64,000 bases of DNA from positions 23,341 through 87,340 of the forward strand of contig NZ_JACRAH010000027.1 of assembly GCF_016234775.1 (NCBI RefSeq), given 5' to 3'. This DNA is from Aquabacterium sp. Its GTDB lineage: Bacteria > Pseudomonadota > Gammaproteobacteria > Burkholderiales > Burkholderiaceae_C. Under the pieces are notes generated by a model. That model saw nothing but the letters and a program-made list of their open reading frames with translations. It did no database searches and was not told where the DNA came from. Of the stretch, positions 6,566 through 16,153 are shown one piece after another (position 1 is the stretch's first letter; every line of letters starts with the position of its first letter). The position numbers were made by a program, and so were the translations under genes.

Positions 6566-8860
6566 CTATTTTCGCCTTGCGCGCAAGACGCCGTTAATTT
6601 GCGACACTTTGGCGAGCATGGCGCCCAACTTGGCGGTGTCACCAGTCTGCACGGTCAGGGTGATGTTGATGCGCTCCTTCACGACCTGGCTGTGCAGGGA
6701 CAGCACGTGGATCTTGCCTTGCGCCAGCACATCGCACACGTCACGCAGCAAGCCCGTGCGGTCATGAGCCTCGACCAGCACGTCGACCGCGTACTTCGCC
6801 GAATCGGCCACGGCCTGGCGCCCCCATGCCACCGGGATGATGCGCTCAGCATGCCGCCCCATCATCTGGCGGAAGTTGCTGCAGTCCTGCCGGTGCACGG
6901 CCACGCCTTTGCCACGGGTCACGAAGCCACCGATGGCATCAGGCGGTGCAGGCTTGCAGCAACGCGCCAGTTGCGTGAGCAAGGAGTCCATGCCGACCAC
7001 CAGCACACCACGGCCATCGCCGCCCAGATCGACCTCGCCTTTGGACAGGCGGTGCGTCAGGAACTCGTCGGGATCGGGTTCGGGTTCCGCGGGGCGCAGG
7101 TGCTGTTCGATGTTGCGCAGCGAGTACTCGTCCTTGCCCACCACGTCGAACAAGGCATCGGCATTGCGAAACCCGAGGCTGCTGGCCAGGTCTTCCAGCT
7201 TGGTGGCGGTCTTGCCCTCGCGTTGCAGCAGCTTTTCAACGGCTTCGCGCCCACGCGCAATGCAGGCTTGCTGAGCCAGTGCGTTGAACCAGGCCTTGAC
7301 CTTGGAGCGTGCGCGGTGGCTGCGCACGTAACCTAGTTCGGGGTTGAGCCAGTCCATGGACGGCCCCCCATCCTTGATGGCCATGACCTCGATGGTCTGG
7401 CCGCTTTGCAAGGCGGTGTTCAAGGGCACCATGACACCATCGATCTTGGCGCCGCGGCAGCGGTGTCCCAGATTGGTGTGTAGCGTGTAAGCCAGGTCAA
7501 TGGGCGTGGCGCCTGCCGGCAGGTCGATGATCTCGCCGCCAGGCGTGAACACGTAGATGCGATCTTCAAACAGGCCGTTGCCCGCCGCGCCGCTGTGCTC
7601 GGTGTCCGCCGCAGCCAGGTCGCGCTCCCACGCCAGCAACTGGCGCAGCACGGTCTTGCGCGCTTCGGCCACACGGCTTTCGAAATCACCAGCTGCCTGC
7701 ACACCTGCATAGCCCTTGGTGCCGGCTTCCTTGTAAGCCCAGTGTGCTGCCACACCGCTTTCAGCATGGTCATGCATGGCCTGCGTGCGGATCTGCACCT
7801 CGATGAAACGACCCTGCTCGTCCCTCACGATGGTGTGAAGAGACTGGTAGCCATTGGGCTTGGGCCTGGCGATGTAGTCGGAGAACTCGTCGGCCTGCGC
7901 CTGCCAGACCTCGTGCACGCGGCTGAGGGCGGCATAACAGGCGGGCACATCATCAACGATCACGCGCAAGGCGCGGATGTCGAAGACCTTGTCGATCGAC
8001 AGGCCCTTGCCCTGCATCTTCTTCCAGATGCTGTAGAGGTGCTTGGGCCTGCCTTGCACCTGCGCATGGATGCCCGCCTCGCGCATGGCATCGGCCAGTT
8101 GGTGGCGCACCTGCTCAATGTGCTGCTCTCGCTCCAGCCGCTTTTCCTGCAAGGACCTGGCGATGCCCTTGTACGCATCGGGCATCAGAAAGCGGAAGGA
8201 CAGGTCTTCCAGCTCCCACTTGATCTGCCAGATACCCAGCCGATTGGCTAGAGGCGCAAAGACCTGCATCGATTCACGCGCCAGCGCACGAGGGCACGGC
8301 AGCTTGCTCTCGGCATAGTGCCGCAAGGTCTGCAGGCGCGAGGCTAGGCGCAAGAGCACCACGCGCAGATCACGCGAGAAGGCCAGCAGCATCTTGCGGA
8401 TGCGCTCGATCTGCTCGGCCGCCAGCGGGCCTTCGGCGTTGTCACCCAATGCATCGCGGGCGTTGCGCTGCACATGCACCAGCTTGCGCGTGTGAGCGAC
8501 GATCCCGGCGGCGTCGGCCCCGAACGCACGTGCAATCACGTCCTCAGGCTGAGTCAGGTATTCACTGGCGTAGACCAGGTAAGCTGCCGCACGCAAGGAC
8601 GGCGGTGCGCCTATGCCTTGCAGGATGAAGCTCACGCCATCGGCATGGGTGAGCGCGTCTTCGCCGGTATCGAAACGTTGAGCCAGCAGCAGGGGCTCGG
8701 CAAAAGCACGAGCCTTGGCCAGAAGTTGCTCGGAGGCAGAAGCCCCCTGCTGCTGTTCGCCCGGCTCACCACCCGGTGCCATCTCGGCCAGCTCCACGAT
8801 GGGGGCATGAGCGAGCGCATCCGTTGTTGAGGCGACCGGGTTGAGCAGACCTGTTTTCAT
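6566..8860 (-). CDS. relA: (p)ppGpp synthetase RelA (GTP pyrophosphokinase)
   Basis: A 764-residue long RSH protein that makes the stringent-response alarmone (p)ppGpp on starved ribosomes. The N-terminal pseudo-hydrolase domain lacks the HD catalytic pair: the HD position falls in AAAYLVYASEYL. That points to a RelA-type synthetase rather than bifunctional SpoT. The synthetase domain includes KHLYSIWKKMQGKGL, KPNGYQSLHTIV and EVQIRTQAMHDHAE. These are followed by a TGS domain (IYVFTPGGEIIDLPAGATP), a helical/zinc-finger region with CC (ARCCKPAPPDAIGGF), and a C-terminal ACT domain. The ATG at 8860 overlaps the stop of the upstream hydrolase as ATGA, suggesting translational coupling. tRNA-Val follows 20 nt downstream. 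Confidence 0.94.
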   Translation of the reverse strand: MKTGLLNPVASTTDALAHAPIVELAEMAPGGEPGEQQQGASASEQLLAKARAFAEPLLLAQRFDTGEDALTHADGVSFILQGIGAPPSLRAAAYLVYASEYLTQPEDVIARAFGADAAGIVAHTRKLVHVQRNARDALGDNAEGPLAAEQIERIRKMLLAFSRDLRVVLLRLASRLQTLRHYAESKLPCPRALARESMQVFAPLANRLGIWQIKWELEDLSFRFLMPDAYKGIARSLQEKRLEREQHIEQVRHQLADAMREAGIHAQVQGRPKHLYSIWKKMQGKGLSIDKVFDIRALRVIVDDVPACYAALSRVHEVWQAQADEFSDYIARPKPNGYQSLHTIVRDEQGRFIEVQIRTQAMHDHAESGVAAHWAYKEAGTKGYAGVQAAGDFESRVAEARKTVLRQLLAWERDLAAADTEHSGAAGNGLFEDRIYVFTPGGEIIDLPAGATPIDLAYTLHTNLGHRCRGAKIDGVMVPLNTALQSGQTIEVMAIKDGGPSMDWLNPELGYVRSHRARSKVKAWFNALAQQACIARGREAVEKLLQREGKTATKLEDLASSLGFRNADALFDVVGKDEYSLRNIEQHLRPAEPEPDPDEFLTHRLSKGEVDLGGDGRGVLVVGMDSLLTQLARCCKPAPPDAIGGFVTRGKGVAVHRQDCSNFRQMMGRHAERIIPVAWGRQAVADSAKYAVDVLVEAHDRTGLLRDVCDVLAQGKIHVLSLHSQVVKERINITLTVQTGDTAKLGAMLAKVSQINGVLRARRK

Positions 8861-9807
8861 GCAAGAAGGAAATGGATCAGCGGTTCAAGCTGGGTCGGGT
8901 TGTTGAGCGTCGGGGCGTGGCCCACGCCTTCGAATTCGATCAGTTGCGCCTTGGGGCCGCGCTGTGTCATGTCGGTGGCGGTATCGATGTCCAGCAGATC
9001 AGAATTCTTGCCGCGCAAGAGCATGACCTGGCACTTCAATGCGTCGTAGACCTGCCACAGCATGGCTTCACCACTGGTGGCGCTGTCTTGTGTGATGGTC
9101 TTGAAGGGCTCGGCCAGCGCTGGGTCGTAGTGCAGGACCAGGCCATTGCCATCAGGCGCCGGGCGCAGCAAGGGGCGCGACAGGTTCAGCCACTGCTCTG
9201 GTGTGTGGGGCCCGAAACCGGTAGAGATGCTCCAGAGGTAATCGGCAGCCTGCTGCTCGTTGTCAAAGCGCATGGGCTGACCCAGGTACTCGCCGATGCG
9301 CACCATGGCTTCATAGCGCAGCTTGGGGCCCACATCGTTGAGCACGAACTTGCGCAGCTTCACGCCACTGACTTCAGGCGGCAGGGTCGAGAAGCCCAGA
9401 CCAATCAATCCACCCATGGATGTGCCCACCCAGTCGATCTCGAGCGGCTCGGTGGCCTTCACCTGGGCGCGCAACTGTTGCATCAAGGCAACCATGTCCG
9501 CCACATAAGAAAAGACTTGATAGCCCTTGGCATCGGCCAGCCAGTCCGAATGGCCGCGGCCCACCACATCGGGGCAGATCACCTGGTAGCGGTCGCACAG
9601 GCTGCGCGCCAGGCTGTCGAAGTCCCTGCCCTGGCGGCTCAGGCCGTGCACACAGATCAGGATGCGCGGATTGGACGCATCACCCCATTGCCAATAAGCC
9701 ATGCGGTGCGTCTGGGCATCGGTCTTGCTGGCACCCGGACATGTCACATATTGAAGGACCGGCTCCATGCCGGATGCAGATGATGTGTCGTTCTGAATAC
9801 TGGTCAT
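8857..9807 (-). CDS. alpha/beta hydrolase fold protein
   Basis: A 316-residue alpha/beta-hydrolase. The oxyanion region is LICVHGLSRQGRDFDSLA, the nucleophile elbow is WVGTSMGGLIG (Ser in GTSMGG), and the C-terminal catalytic His is in FEGVGHAPTLN. A catalytic Asp is likely in the LRGKNSDLL strand region. I chose the ATG at 9807 because the longer reading from 10011 would run antisense through bdhA and adds low-quality sequence. The gene is divergent from bdhA, with 76 nt between starts, and its stop overlaps the relA start by 4 nt. An ester or lactone substrate is likely. A role in PHB oligomer cleavage is possible from the bdhA neighbour, but nothing in the sequence proves it. Confidence 0.86.
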   Translation of the reverse strand: MTSIQNDTSSASGMEPVLQYVTCPGASKTDAQTHRMAYWQWGDASNPRILICVHGLSRQGRDFDSLARSLCDRYQVICPDVVGRGHSDWLADAKGYQVFSYVADMVALMQQLRAQVKATEPLEIDWVGTSMGGLIGLGFSTLPPEVSGVKLRKFVLNDVGPKLRYEAMVRIGEYLGQPMRFDNEQQAADYLWSISTGFGPHTPEQWLNLSRPLLRPAPDGNGLVLHYDPALAEPFKTITQDSATSGEAMLWQVYDALKCQVMLLRGKNSDLLDIDTATDMTQRGPKAQLIEFEGVGHAPTLNNPTQLEPLIHFLLA

Positions 9808-9871
9808 GGCTATACGTTTGGATGTGTCGTCAGATAATGGGCCAGTCCACATTGTGTTTCTTCTTGCCGAC

Positions 9872-9877
9872 AGGAGG
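9872..9877 (+). promoter_or_regulatory. strong ribosome binding site deciding the bdhA start
   Basis: AGGAGG, a perfect Shine-Dalgarno sequence, lies 6 nt before the ATG at 9884. It fixes the bdhA start there rather than at the upstream in-frame ATG at 9806. Confidence 0.85.
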
Positions 9878-9883
9878 CCCGAG

Positions 9884-10666
9884 ATGTTGAATGGAAAAAC
9901 CGCCCTCGTGACAGGTTCCACCAGTGGGATCGGTCTGGGGATCGCCGAAAAACTCGCTGCACAGGGTGCCAACATCATTCTGAACGGATTTGGCGACGTC
10001 GAGGCGCCCAAGGCTTCTGTCGCATCGGCGGGACAGGCTCATGGCGTGAAGGTTGGTTACCACGGTGCGGACATGTCCAAGCCTGCCGAGATCGAGGCCT
10101 TGTTTGCGTATGCCCAGGCCGAGTTCGGTGGCGTGGACATCCTGGTGAACAACGCCGGCATCCAGCACGTGTCCAACGTGGAGAACTTCCCCGTCGAGAA
10201 GTGGGACGCCATCATCGCCATCAACTTGAGCTCGGCCTTCCACACCATGCGCCTGGCTGTGCCCGGCATGCGTGCGAAGAACTGGGGCCGCATCATCAAC
10301 CTGGCGTCGGCGCATGGCCTTGTGGCCTCGGCTGGCAAGTCGGCTTATGTGGCGGCCAAGCATGGCCTGGTCGGCCTGACCAAATCCGTGGCACTGGAAA
10401 CCGCCACCACGGGCGTGACGGTCAACGCCATCTGCCCCGGCTGGGTGCTGACCCCGCTGGTGCAAAAGCAGATCGATGCCAAGGCAGCCAATGAAGGTGT
10501 GTCGCTGGCGGAAGCGCAAAAAGGCCTGCTGGGCGAAAAACAACCTTCCTTGCAGTTCGTGACGCCAGGTCAGCTGGGCGATCTGGCCGTGTTCATGTGC
10601 TCGCCAGGCGCCGACAATGTGCGTGGCGTAGCCTGGAACGTGGACGGCGGCTGGGTGGCGCAATAA
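9884..10666 (+). CDS. bdhA: D-3-hydroxybutyrate dehydrogenase
   Basis: A 260-residue short-chain dehydrogenase/reductase that interconverts D-3-hydroxybutyrate and acetoacetate with NAD, the step after PHB depolymerisation. The cofactor motif is TGSTSGIG at residues 10-17, followed by NNAG in the middle. The catalytic set Ser-Tyr-Lys appears in NLASAHGLV and SAYVAAKHG. The block VNAICPGWVLTPLVQKQI and the C-terminal NVDGGWVAQ are characteristic of 3-hydroxybutyrate dehydrogenases. The start is set by AGGAGG 6 nt upstream. mnmC starts only 3 nt after its stop, so the two are probably co-transcribed. With phaR in the same window, this supports a PHB-accumulating lifestyle. Confidence 0.93.
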   Translation: MLNGKTALVTGSTSGIGLGIAEKLAAQGANIILNGFGDVEAPKASVASAGQAHGVKVGYHGADMSKPAEIEALFAYAQAEFGGVDILVNNAGIQHVSNVENFPVEKWDAIIAINLSSAFHTMRLAVPGMRAKNWGRIINLASAHGLVASAGKSAYVAAKHGLVGLTKSVALETATTGVTVNAICPGWVLTPLVQKQIDAKAANEGVSLAEAQKGLLGEKQPSLQFVTPGQLGDLAVFMCSPGADNVRGVAWNVDGGWVAQ

Positions 10667-10669
10667 AGC

Positions 10670-12823
10670 ATGACGGTGGAGCCCGCAACCCTTGGCGAGC
10701 TGACCGAGGGTTACGCGGCGGGTGTGCCCTACTCGCCGCTTTACGACGATCTGTATCACCCCGCCAAGGGCGCCTGGGCCCAGGCGCAACATGTGTTCAT
10801 GGCGGGCAATGGCCTGCCCGGGCGCTGGCAGGGCCGCACCCGCTTCGTGATCCTGGAGACGGGCTTCGGCCTGGGCAACAACTTTCTGGCCACTTGGGCC
10901 GCCTGGCGCGCCGATGCGCGGCGTTGCGACCACTTGGTCTTCATCTCGATTGAGAAGCACCCATTGCATCGCGACGATCTGGCGCGGGTGCATGGTTTGC
11001 CTGGCGACAAGGTGGTGGACCTGGGCAAGATGTCTGACAGCGATCGTGCCGCCCGCTTGGAACTGGCACAGCGCCTGACAGACGCCTGGCCTGCGTTGAC
11101 GCCTGGCATGCACACGTTGCACTTTGACGAACCGGCGGATGGCGGCGTCAGCACCAGTCATGCCGACAAGGTGACCAGCCCCGCACCACAGCGTGTCACC
11201 CTGCTGCTGGGGCTGGGCGACATCGCCGACCTGCTGCCCAAGTTGATGGCCAGCGTCGACGCTTTCTACCTGGACGGCTTTGCCCCCGCCAAGAATCCGC
11301 AGATGTGGGATACCGGATTGCTGTCGAGGCTGAACCGGCTGGCCGCGCCGGCCTGTACGGCGGCCACCTGGTCATGCGCCCGCCCCGTGCGTGACGCCTT
11401 GACCACGGCAGGCTTCAACGTGGAGCGCGTGGAGGGCTTTGCCTACAAGCCGCACATGTTGCGCGCCAGCTACCAGCCCCGCTTCACGCCACCACTGCAG
11501 GCCGGCGGCTGGCACCCGGAACCCGCACAACCCGAGGATCGCCACGCCATCATCATGGGTGCGGGCCTGGCAGGCTGCGCAGCAGCGCGGGCACTGTGCC
11601 TGGAGGGCTGGCGCGTCACCCTGATCGACCAGCACGAAGGGCCAGCCAGAGAAGGCTCCGGCAACCCCGGTGGCATGTTTCACAGCGTGCTGCATGCCGA
11701 GGATGGCATCCACGCGCGGGCACACCGGGCGGCGGCCATGGCCACCTGGCGAATGGCCCAGGGCTGGATCAAACAGGGGCAACTCAACGGACAGGTCGAT
11801 GGCTTGCTGCGGCTCGATGGCAAGACCACAGCCGAACAAGCGCGTGAATGGCTTTCGCAGCAAGCCTTGCCTGCAGATCATGTGCAGTGGCTGGATCAGG
11901 AGCAGGCTCGAATGCTGTCAGGCCTGCCTGTAGAAAGTGGTGGCTGGCTGTTTCACCAAGGTGGCTGGCTGCACCCGGCCGGCCTGGCCAGCTTGATGCT
12001 GGAATCGGTTGCCTCGCTGACACGCGATGGGCAGCCCTTGTTGGGCACAGTCTGGGGCCAGGCTGTCACAGCGATCACGCAGACAGCGGCTGGCGACTGG
12101 CAAGCGCGTCGCGGTGACGACGTCCTGGCTTGCGCGCCAACGCTGGTCATGTGCAATGCCATGCAGTCCAACCATCTGCTGGAAGGCCTGTCGCCCAAGC
12201 AGGCCGTGACCACCTTGCCGCTGAGCGCGGTGCGCGGGCAGATCTCCCGGATGCCACTGGCCTCAACCGAAGGCCTCCAGCGCCCTCATTTGCCGGTGGC
12301 CGGCAGCGGCTACGTGCTGGCCCTGCCAGACGATACCTTGCTGTGCGGCGCCACCACCCAGCACCATGATGACGACCCCGCAGTGCGCGAGGCCGACCAC
12401 CGCCACAACCTGCGTCAGGCCGCGCGACTGGGCGCCTGCCCCTCCTGGCCCGAATCCCACGCCCTGCCCGAACAACTGCAAGGCCGCACAGCCTGGCGCG
12501 CAACCACGCCCGACCGTTTGCCACTGGTCGGCGCCCTGCCCTGGAGCCAGGAACGCCTCACCGCTACCCAGACCAGCCGCCGCCTGGACCAGGTCAGACT
12601 CATTCCCCGGCAACGCGGTGAAAGAGGAGGGCTCTTTGCCATGACCGGGCTCGGCTCCCGCGGTATCACCTGGAGCTGCCTGGCCGCCGAGTTGCTCGCG
12701 CACTGGGTCACCGGCAGCCCTTGCCCCGTTGAAACTGATTTGCGTGATGCACTCGACCCAGCCCGCTTCCTGGTACGTCAGATGACGCGCCCCAGCAAGA
12801 CGCCGCCACATAAGGCGCAGTAA
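10670..12823 (+). CDS. mnmC: bifunctional tRNA mnm5s2U biosynthesis enzyme MnmC
   Basis: A 717-residue fusion of two enzymes that complete 5-methylaminomethyl-2-thiouridine at the wobble position of tRNAs. The N-terminal half (about 1-250) is the SAM-dependent methyltransferase, with VILETGFGLGNNFLATW and AFYLDGFAPAKNPQMW. The C-terminal half is the FAD-dependent oxidase that removes the carboxymethyl group, with AIIMGAGLAGCAAARAL (dinucleotide motif), REGSGNPGGMFHSVLH and a C-terminal MTGLGSRGITW. The methyltransferase half has an extra loop of about 15 residues, around ADGGVSTSHADKV, before the VTLLLGLGD strand. It starts 3 nt after bdhA and is followed 14 nt later by an S4-domain gene. Confidence 0.93.
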   Translation: MTVEPATLGELTEGYAAGVPYSPLYDDLYHPAKGAWAQAQHVFMAGNGLPGRWQGRTRFVILETGFGLGNNFLATWAAWRADARRCDHLVFISIEKHPLHRDDLARVHGLPGDKVVDLGKMSDSDRAARLELAQRLTDAWPALTPGMHTLHFDEPADGGVSTSHADKVTSPAPQRVTLLLGLGDIADLLPKLMASVDAFYLDGFAPAKNPQMWDTGLLSRLNRLAAPACTAATWSCARPVRDALTTAGFNVERVEGFAYKPHMLRASYQPRFTPPLQAGGWHPEPAQPEDRHAIIMGAGLAGCAAARALCLEGWRVTLIDQHEGPAREGSGNPGGMFHSVLHAEDGIHARAHRAAAMATWRMAQGWIKQGQLNGQVDGLLRLDGKTTAEQAREWLSQQALPADHVQWLDQEQARMLSGLPVESGGWLFHQGGWLHPAGLASLMLESVASLTRDGQPLLGTVWGQAVTAITQTAAGDWQARRGDDVLACAPTLVMCNAMQSNHLLEGLSPKQAVTTLPLSAVRGQISRMPLASTEGLQRPHLPVAGSGYVLALPDDTLLCGATTQHHDDDPAVREADHRHNLRQAARLGACPSWPESHALPEQLQGRTAWRATTPDRLPLVGALPWSQERLTATQTSRRLDQVRLIPRQRGERGGLFAMTGLGSRGITWSCLAAELLAHWVTGSPCPVETDLRDALDPARFLVRQMTRPSKTPPHKAQ

Positions 12824-12837
12824 AGTAGCCCCATCAC

Positions 12838-13269
12838 ATGAAAGACGAGAACCGCCCACTCCCTGGCTTGACTGAGCGCCTGCGCCTGGACAAATGGCTC
12901 TGGGCCGCCCGCTTTTACAAGACACGCAGCCTGGCCGCCGACGACATCGACAAGGGCCGCATCCAGGTCAACGAGCAGGTGGCCAAGCCCTCGCGTGAAC
13001 TGAAGGCGGGCGATCGGGTGGACATCCGCAACGGCGCCCTGACCCGCACGGTGATCGTGCAGGCGCTCAGCACCGTGCGGGGCCCGGCGCCCCAGGCGCA
13101 GCAGCTCTACGAAGAGACGACAGAGAGCATCCAGCGTCGGGCGAACTTCCAGGAGCAGCGCAAACTGGCCAGCGAACCCGCTGACGCCATTGAGCAGGGC
13201 CGCCCCACCAAGCGTGATCGGCGCCAGTTGGCGGATTGGCAGCGCTGGTCGGCCAGCGTGGACGAATAA
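12838..13269 (+). CDS. hslR: S4-domain RNA-binding protein, Hsp15-like
   Basis: A 143-residue protein with an N-terminal S4 RNA-binding domain (LRLDKWLWAARFYKTRSLA, then GRIQVNEQVAKPSRELKAGD) and a basic C-terminal extension (GRPTKRDRRQLADWQRW). This is the layout of Hsp15, which binds 50S subunits carrying nascent chains after heat shock and helps recycle them. It sits between mnmC and the grpE-dnaK-dnaJ cluster, a context that suits a heat-shock factor. A general S4-domain protein of the ribosomal-binding type is the alternative. Confidence 0.87.
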   Translation: MKDENRPLPGLTERLRLDKWLWAARFYKTRSLAADDIDKGRIQVNEQVAKPSRELKAGDRVDIRNGALTRTVIVQALSTVRGPAPQAQQLYEETTESIQRRANFQEQRKLASEPADAIEQGRPTKRDRRQLADWQRWSASVDE

Positions 13270-13400
13270 GCCTGCCCGCCACGACAAGGGCAGGACCAAA
13301 AAGGTCGTCCGAAAAATCAAGCCGCCAGTTTCTCGCCAGATGGCAAAGGCCTGCGACAATCGTGGGTTCGGCGCTGTTACAAATTTCTTCGACAAACGGG

Positions 13401-13428
13401 CTTGAAAAGCCTGGCATCGCCCTGAAAT
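13401..13428 (+). promoter_or_regulatory. candidate heat-shock (sigma-32) promoter of grpE
   Basis: CTTGAAA at 13401-13407 is an exact match to the sigma-32 -35 element. About 12 nt downstream is CCCTGAAAT (13420-13428), a poor match to the CCCCATNT -10 element. The position, 49-76 nt before the grpE start, is right. The -35 half is convincing and the -10 half is weak. Confidence 0.45.
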
Positions 13429-13476
13429 GCGCATGGTTTTCGCATTCCTCCAACCTAATTTCAAGAAGCACGCGAG

Positions 13477-14022
13477 ATGAGCGACACGTCCGCCACCCCA
13501 GAGCAACAAGCTGCACCCGGTACCGCCGGTGCACCCGAAGAAGTCGGTTTTGTGCCCGTTGAGCAGCAACTGGCTGAACTGATCGCCAAGCACGCCGAAG
13601 TGTCCGACGCCTACCTGCGCGCCAAAGCCGAAGGCGAGAACATCCGCCGTCGTTCGGAAGAAGAAATCAGCAAGGCCCGCAAGTTCGCGGTCGAATCCTT
13701 CGCCGAAAGCCTGCTGCCCGTGCGTGACAGCCTGGAAGCCGCGCTGGCCTCCCACGCAGCCAAGCCTGACACCCCTGTTGAAACCGTGCTCGAAGGCGTG
13801 CAGATCACCCTGCGCCAACTGGCATCCGCCCTGGAGCGCAACAAGGTGCTGGAAATCAATCCCGCCGCCGGCGCCAAGTTCGACCCTCACTTCCACCAGG
13901 CCATCAGCATGGTGCCTGCCGACCAGGAAGCCAACACCGTGGTGGGCGTGCTGCAAAAGGGCTACTCCATCGCCGAGCGCGTGCTGCGCCCTGCCCTGGT
14001 GACCGTCGCTGCGCCGAAGTAA
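13477..14022 (+). CDS. grpE: nucleotide exchange factor GrpE
   Basis: A 181-residue cochaperone that releases ADP from DnaK. The layout is a short acidic/Ala-rich N-terminus, a long helix around residues 25-75 ([19 protein letters not shown], then [20 protein letters not shown]), and a C-terminal beta domain with [29 protein letters not shown], split here as [15 protein letters not shown] and [19 protein letters not shown]. These last blocks are the GrpE signature. Slightly short but normal for betaproteobacteria. It starts the grpE-dnaK-dnaJ cluster and is preceded by a CTTGAAA box. Confidence 0.95.
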   Translation: MSDTSATPEQQAAPGTAGAPEEVGFVPVEQQLAELIAKHAEVSDAYLRAKAEGENIRRRSEEEISKARKFAVESFAESLLPVRDSLEAALASHAAKPDTPVETVLEGVQITLRQLASALERNKVLEINPAAGAKFDPHFHQAISMVPADQEANTVVGVLQKGYSIAERVLRPALVTVAAPK

Positions 14023-14083
14023 ACAAACCAGTCCGCAACCGTCCTCCAAACCCTGTTTTGTCCGCAAATAGTTGGAACAGGGC

Positions 14084-14112
14084 CTTGAAAAAAGGAACGG
14101 TTGTTCACATAT
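14084..14112 (+). promoter_or_regulatory. candidate heat-shock (sigma-32) promoter of dnaK
   Basis: CTTGAAA at 14084-14090, a 14-nt spacer, then TCACATAT at 14105-14112. This compares with the sigma-32 consensus CTTGAAA-N11-16-CCCCATNT: the -35 box is exact, the -10 box matches 5 of 7 specified bases, and the spacing is within range. It lies 57-85 nt before the dnaK start, so dnaK probably has its own heat-inducible promoter in addition to read-through from grpE. Confidence 0.62.
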
Positions 14113-14168
14113 CAGTACACAAGCGGAAGCACGAAGCTTCCAAAGCAAATTCGATAGGAGCTATCTAA

Positions 14169-16109
14169 ATGGGCAAGATCATTGGTATCGACCTGGGCAC
14201 CACCAACTCGTGCGTGGCCATCATGGAAGGCAACACCACCAAGGTGATCGAGAACAGCGAAGGCGCTCGCACCACCCCTTCCATCATCGCGTATCAGGAA
14301 GACGGCGAGATCCTGGTGGGCGCCTCGGCCAAGCGCCAGGCTGTGACCAACCCCCGCAACACGCTGTATGCCGTGAAGCGACTGATTGGCCGCAAGTTCA
14401 CTGAAAAAGAAGTTCAAAAGGACATCGACCTGATGCCCTACACCATCGCGGCAGCCGACAACGGCGACGCCTGGGTTGAAGTGCGCGGCAAGAAGATGGC
14501 GCCTCCCCAAGTGTCGGCCGAAGTGCTGCGCAAGATGAAGAAGACCGCGGAAGACTACCTGGGTGAAGAAGTCACCGAGGCCGTCATCACTGTACCGGCC
14601 TACTTCAACGACGCACAACGTCAAGCCACCAAGGACGCTGGCCGCATCGCCGGCCTGGAAGTCAAGCGCATCATCAACGAACCTACCGCTGCTGCGCTGG
14701 CCTTCGGCCTGGACAAGCATGGCGCCGGTGACCGCAAGATCGCCGTGTATGACCTGGGCGGCGGCACGTTCGACGTGTCCATCATTGAAATCGCCGACGT
14801 GGACGGCGAAAAGCAGTTCGAAGTGCTGTCGACCAACGGTGACACCTTCCTGGGCGGCGAAGACTTCGACCAGCGCATCATCGACTTCATCATCACCGAG
14901 TTCAAGAAGGAATCTGGCGTTGACCTGTCCAAGGACGTGCTGGCCCTGCAGCGCCTGAAGGAAGCCGCTGAAAAGGCCAAGATCGAACTGTCTAGCAACA
15001 CCCAGACCGACGTCAACCTGCCCTACATCACGGCTGACGCCACCGGCCCCAAGCACCTGAACATCAAGCTGACCCGCGCCAAGCTGGAAAGCCTGGTTGA
15101 AGAGTTGATCGAGCGCACGATTGCCCCTTGCCGCATGGCCATCAAGGACGCAGGCGTGGCTGTCGGCGACATTCAGGACATCATCCTGGTTGGCGGCATG
15201 ACCCGCATGCCCAAGGTGCAGGACAAGGTCAAGGAATTCTTCGGCAAGGAACCCCGCAAGGACGTGAACCCTGACGAAGCCGTGGCCGTGGGCGCTGCCG
15301 TGCAAGGCCAGGTGCTGGCCGGTGACCGTACCGACGTGCTGCTGCTGGACGTGACCCCGCTGTCCCTGGGTATCGAAACCCTGGGCGGTGTCATGACCAA
15401 GATGATCACCAAGAACACGACGATCCCGACGAAGTTCGCACAGACCTTCTCGACCGCCGATGACAGCCAGCCTGCCGTGACCATCAAGGTCTACCAGGGC
15501 GAGCGTGAAATGGCCTCGGGCAACAAGATGCTGGGCGAATTCAACCTGGAAGGCATCCCACCCGCACCACGCGGCGTGCCCCAGATCGAAGTGGCCTTCG
15601 ACATCGACGCCAACGGCATTCTGCACGTGAGCGCCAAGGACAAGGGCACCGGCAAGGAAAACAAGATCACCATCAAGGCGAACTCGGGCTTGTCCGAGGA
15701 AGAAATTCAGAAGATGGTGAAGGACGCCGAACTGAACGCAGCCGAAGACAAGAAGAAGCTGGAAATCGTTCAGGCCAAGAACCAGGGCGACGGCCTGGTG
15801 CACAGCGTGCGCAAGTCCCTGACGGAATACGGCGACAAGCTGGAAGCCGACGAGAAGGACAAGATCGAAGCCGCGATCAAGGAAGTTGAAGAAGCCCTCA
15901 AGGGCGACGACAAGGACGACATCGAGGCCAAGACCAATGCCCTGATGACCGCCAGCCAGAAGCTGGGCGAGAAGATGTACGCTGACATGCAGGCCACTCA
16001 AGGCGCTGCGGGTGCAGCCGGCGCCGAAGGTGCCGCTGGTGCAGAACAAGCCAAGCCCGCTGACGACAACGTGGTCGACGCCGAGTTCAAGGAAGTCAAG
16101 AAGGACTGA
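14169..16109 (+). CDS. dnaK: molecular chaperone DnaK (Hsp70)
   Basis: A 646-residue Hsp70 ATPase that binds and folds exposed hydrophobic peptides with DnaJ and GrpE. The N-terminal signature is [16 protein letters not shown] (residues 5-20). Other Hsp70 blocks are [35 protein letters not shown] and [13 protein letters not shown]. The substrate-binding domain starts near [18 protein letters not shown]. The C-terminus is an Ala/Gly-rich linker ([17 protein letters not shown]) ending [12 protein letters not shown], the DnaK EEVD-like tail. AGGAG precedes the ATG by 9 nt. Codon use is strongly biased to preferred codons, as expected for high expression. The opposite strand carries a long open frame that is an antisense shadow. 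Confidence 0.98.
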   Translation: MGKIIGIDLGTTNSCVAIMEGNTTKVIENSEGARTTPSIIAYQEDGEILVGASAKRQAVTNPRNTLYAVKRLIGRKFTEKEVQKDIDLMPYTIAAADNGDAWVEVRGKKMAPPQVSAEVLRKMKKTAEDYLGEEVTEAVITVPAYFNDAQRQATKDAGRIAGLEVKRIINEPTAAALAFGLDKHGAGDRKIAVYDLGGGTFDVSIIEIADVDGEKQFEVLSTNGDTFLGGEDFDQRIIDFIITEFKKESGVDLSKDVLALQRLKEAAEKAKIELSSNTQTDVNLPYITADATGPKHLNIKLTRAKLESLVEELIERTIAPCRMAIKDAGVAVGDIQDIILVGGMTRMPKVQDKVKEFFGKEPRKDVNPDEAVAVGAAVQGQVLAGDRTDVLLLDVTPLSLGIETLGGVMTKMITKNTTIPTKFAQTFSTADDSQPAVTIKVYQGEREMASGNKMLGEFNLEGIPPAPRGVPQIEVAFDIDANGILHVSAKDKGTGKENKITIKANSGLSEEEIQKMVKDAELNAAEDKKKLEIVQAKNQGDGLVHSVRKSLTEYGDKLEADEKDKIEAAIKEVEEALKGDDKDDIEAKTNALMTASQKLGEKMYADMQATQGAAGAAGAEGAAGAEQAKPADDNVVDAEFKEVKKD

Positions 16110-16153
16110 TCGGGGCACGGGGCGCCAACGGTGCCCCTCGCTCCAGCAGACAG

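Noticed and set aside
8335..8640. active (p)ppGpp hydrolase domain, which would make the gene spoT
   Set aside because: The HD metal-binding pair needed for hydrolysis is not found in the N-terminal domain (YASEYL region instead), so RelA-type synthetase is preferred.
14112..16118. 668-codon open frame antisense to dnaK
   Set aside because: It mirrors dnaK almost end to end and is a known by-product of biased, GC-rich codon use in highly expressed genes. There is no ribosome binding site or promoter and the translation is His/Val/Leu-rich with no motif.
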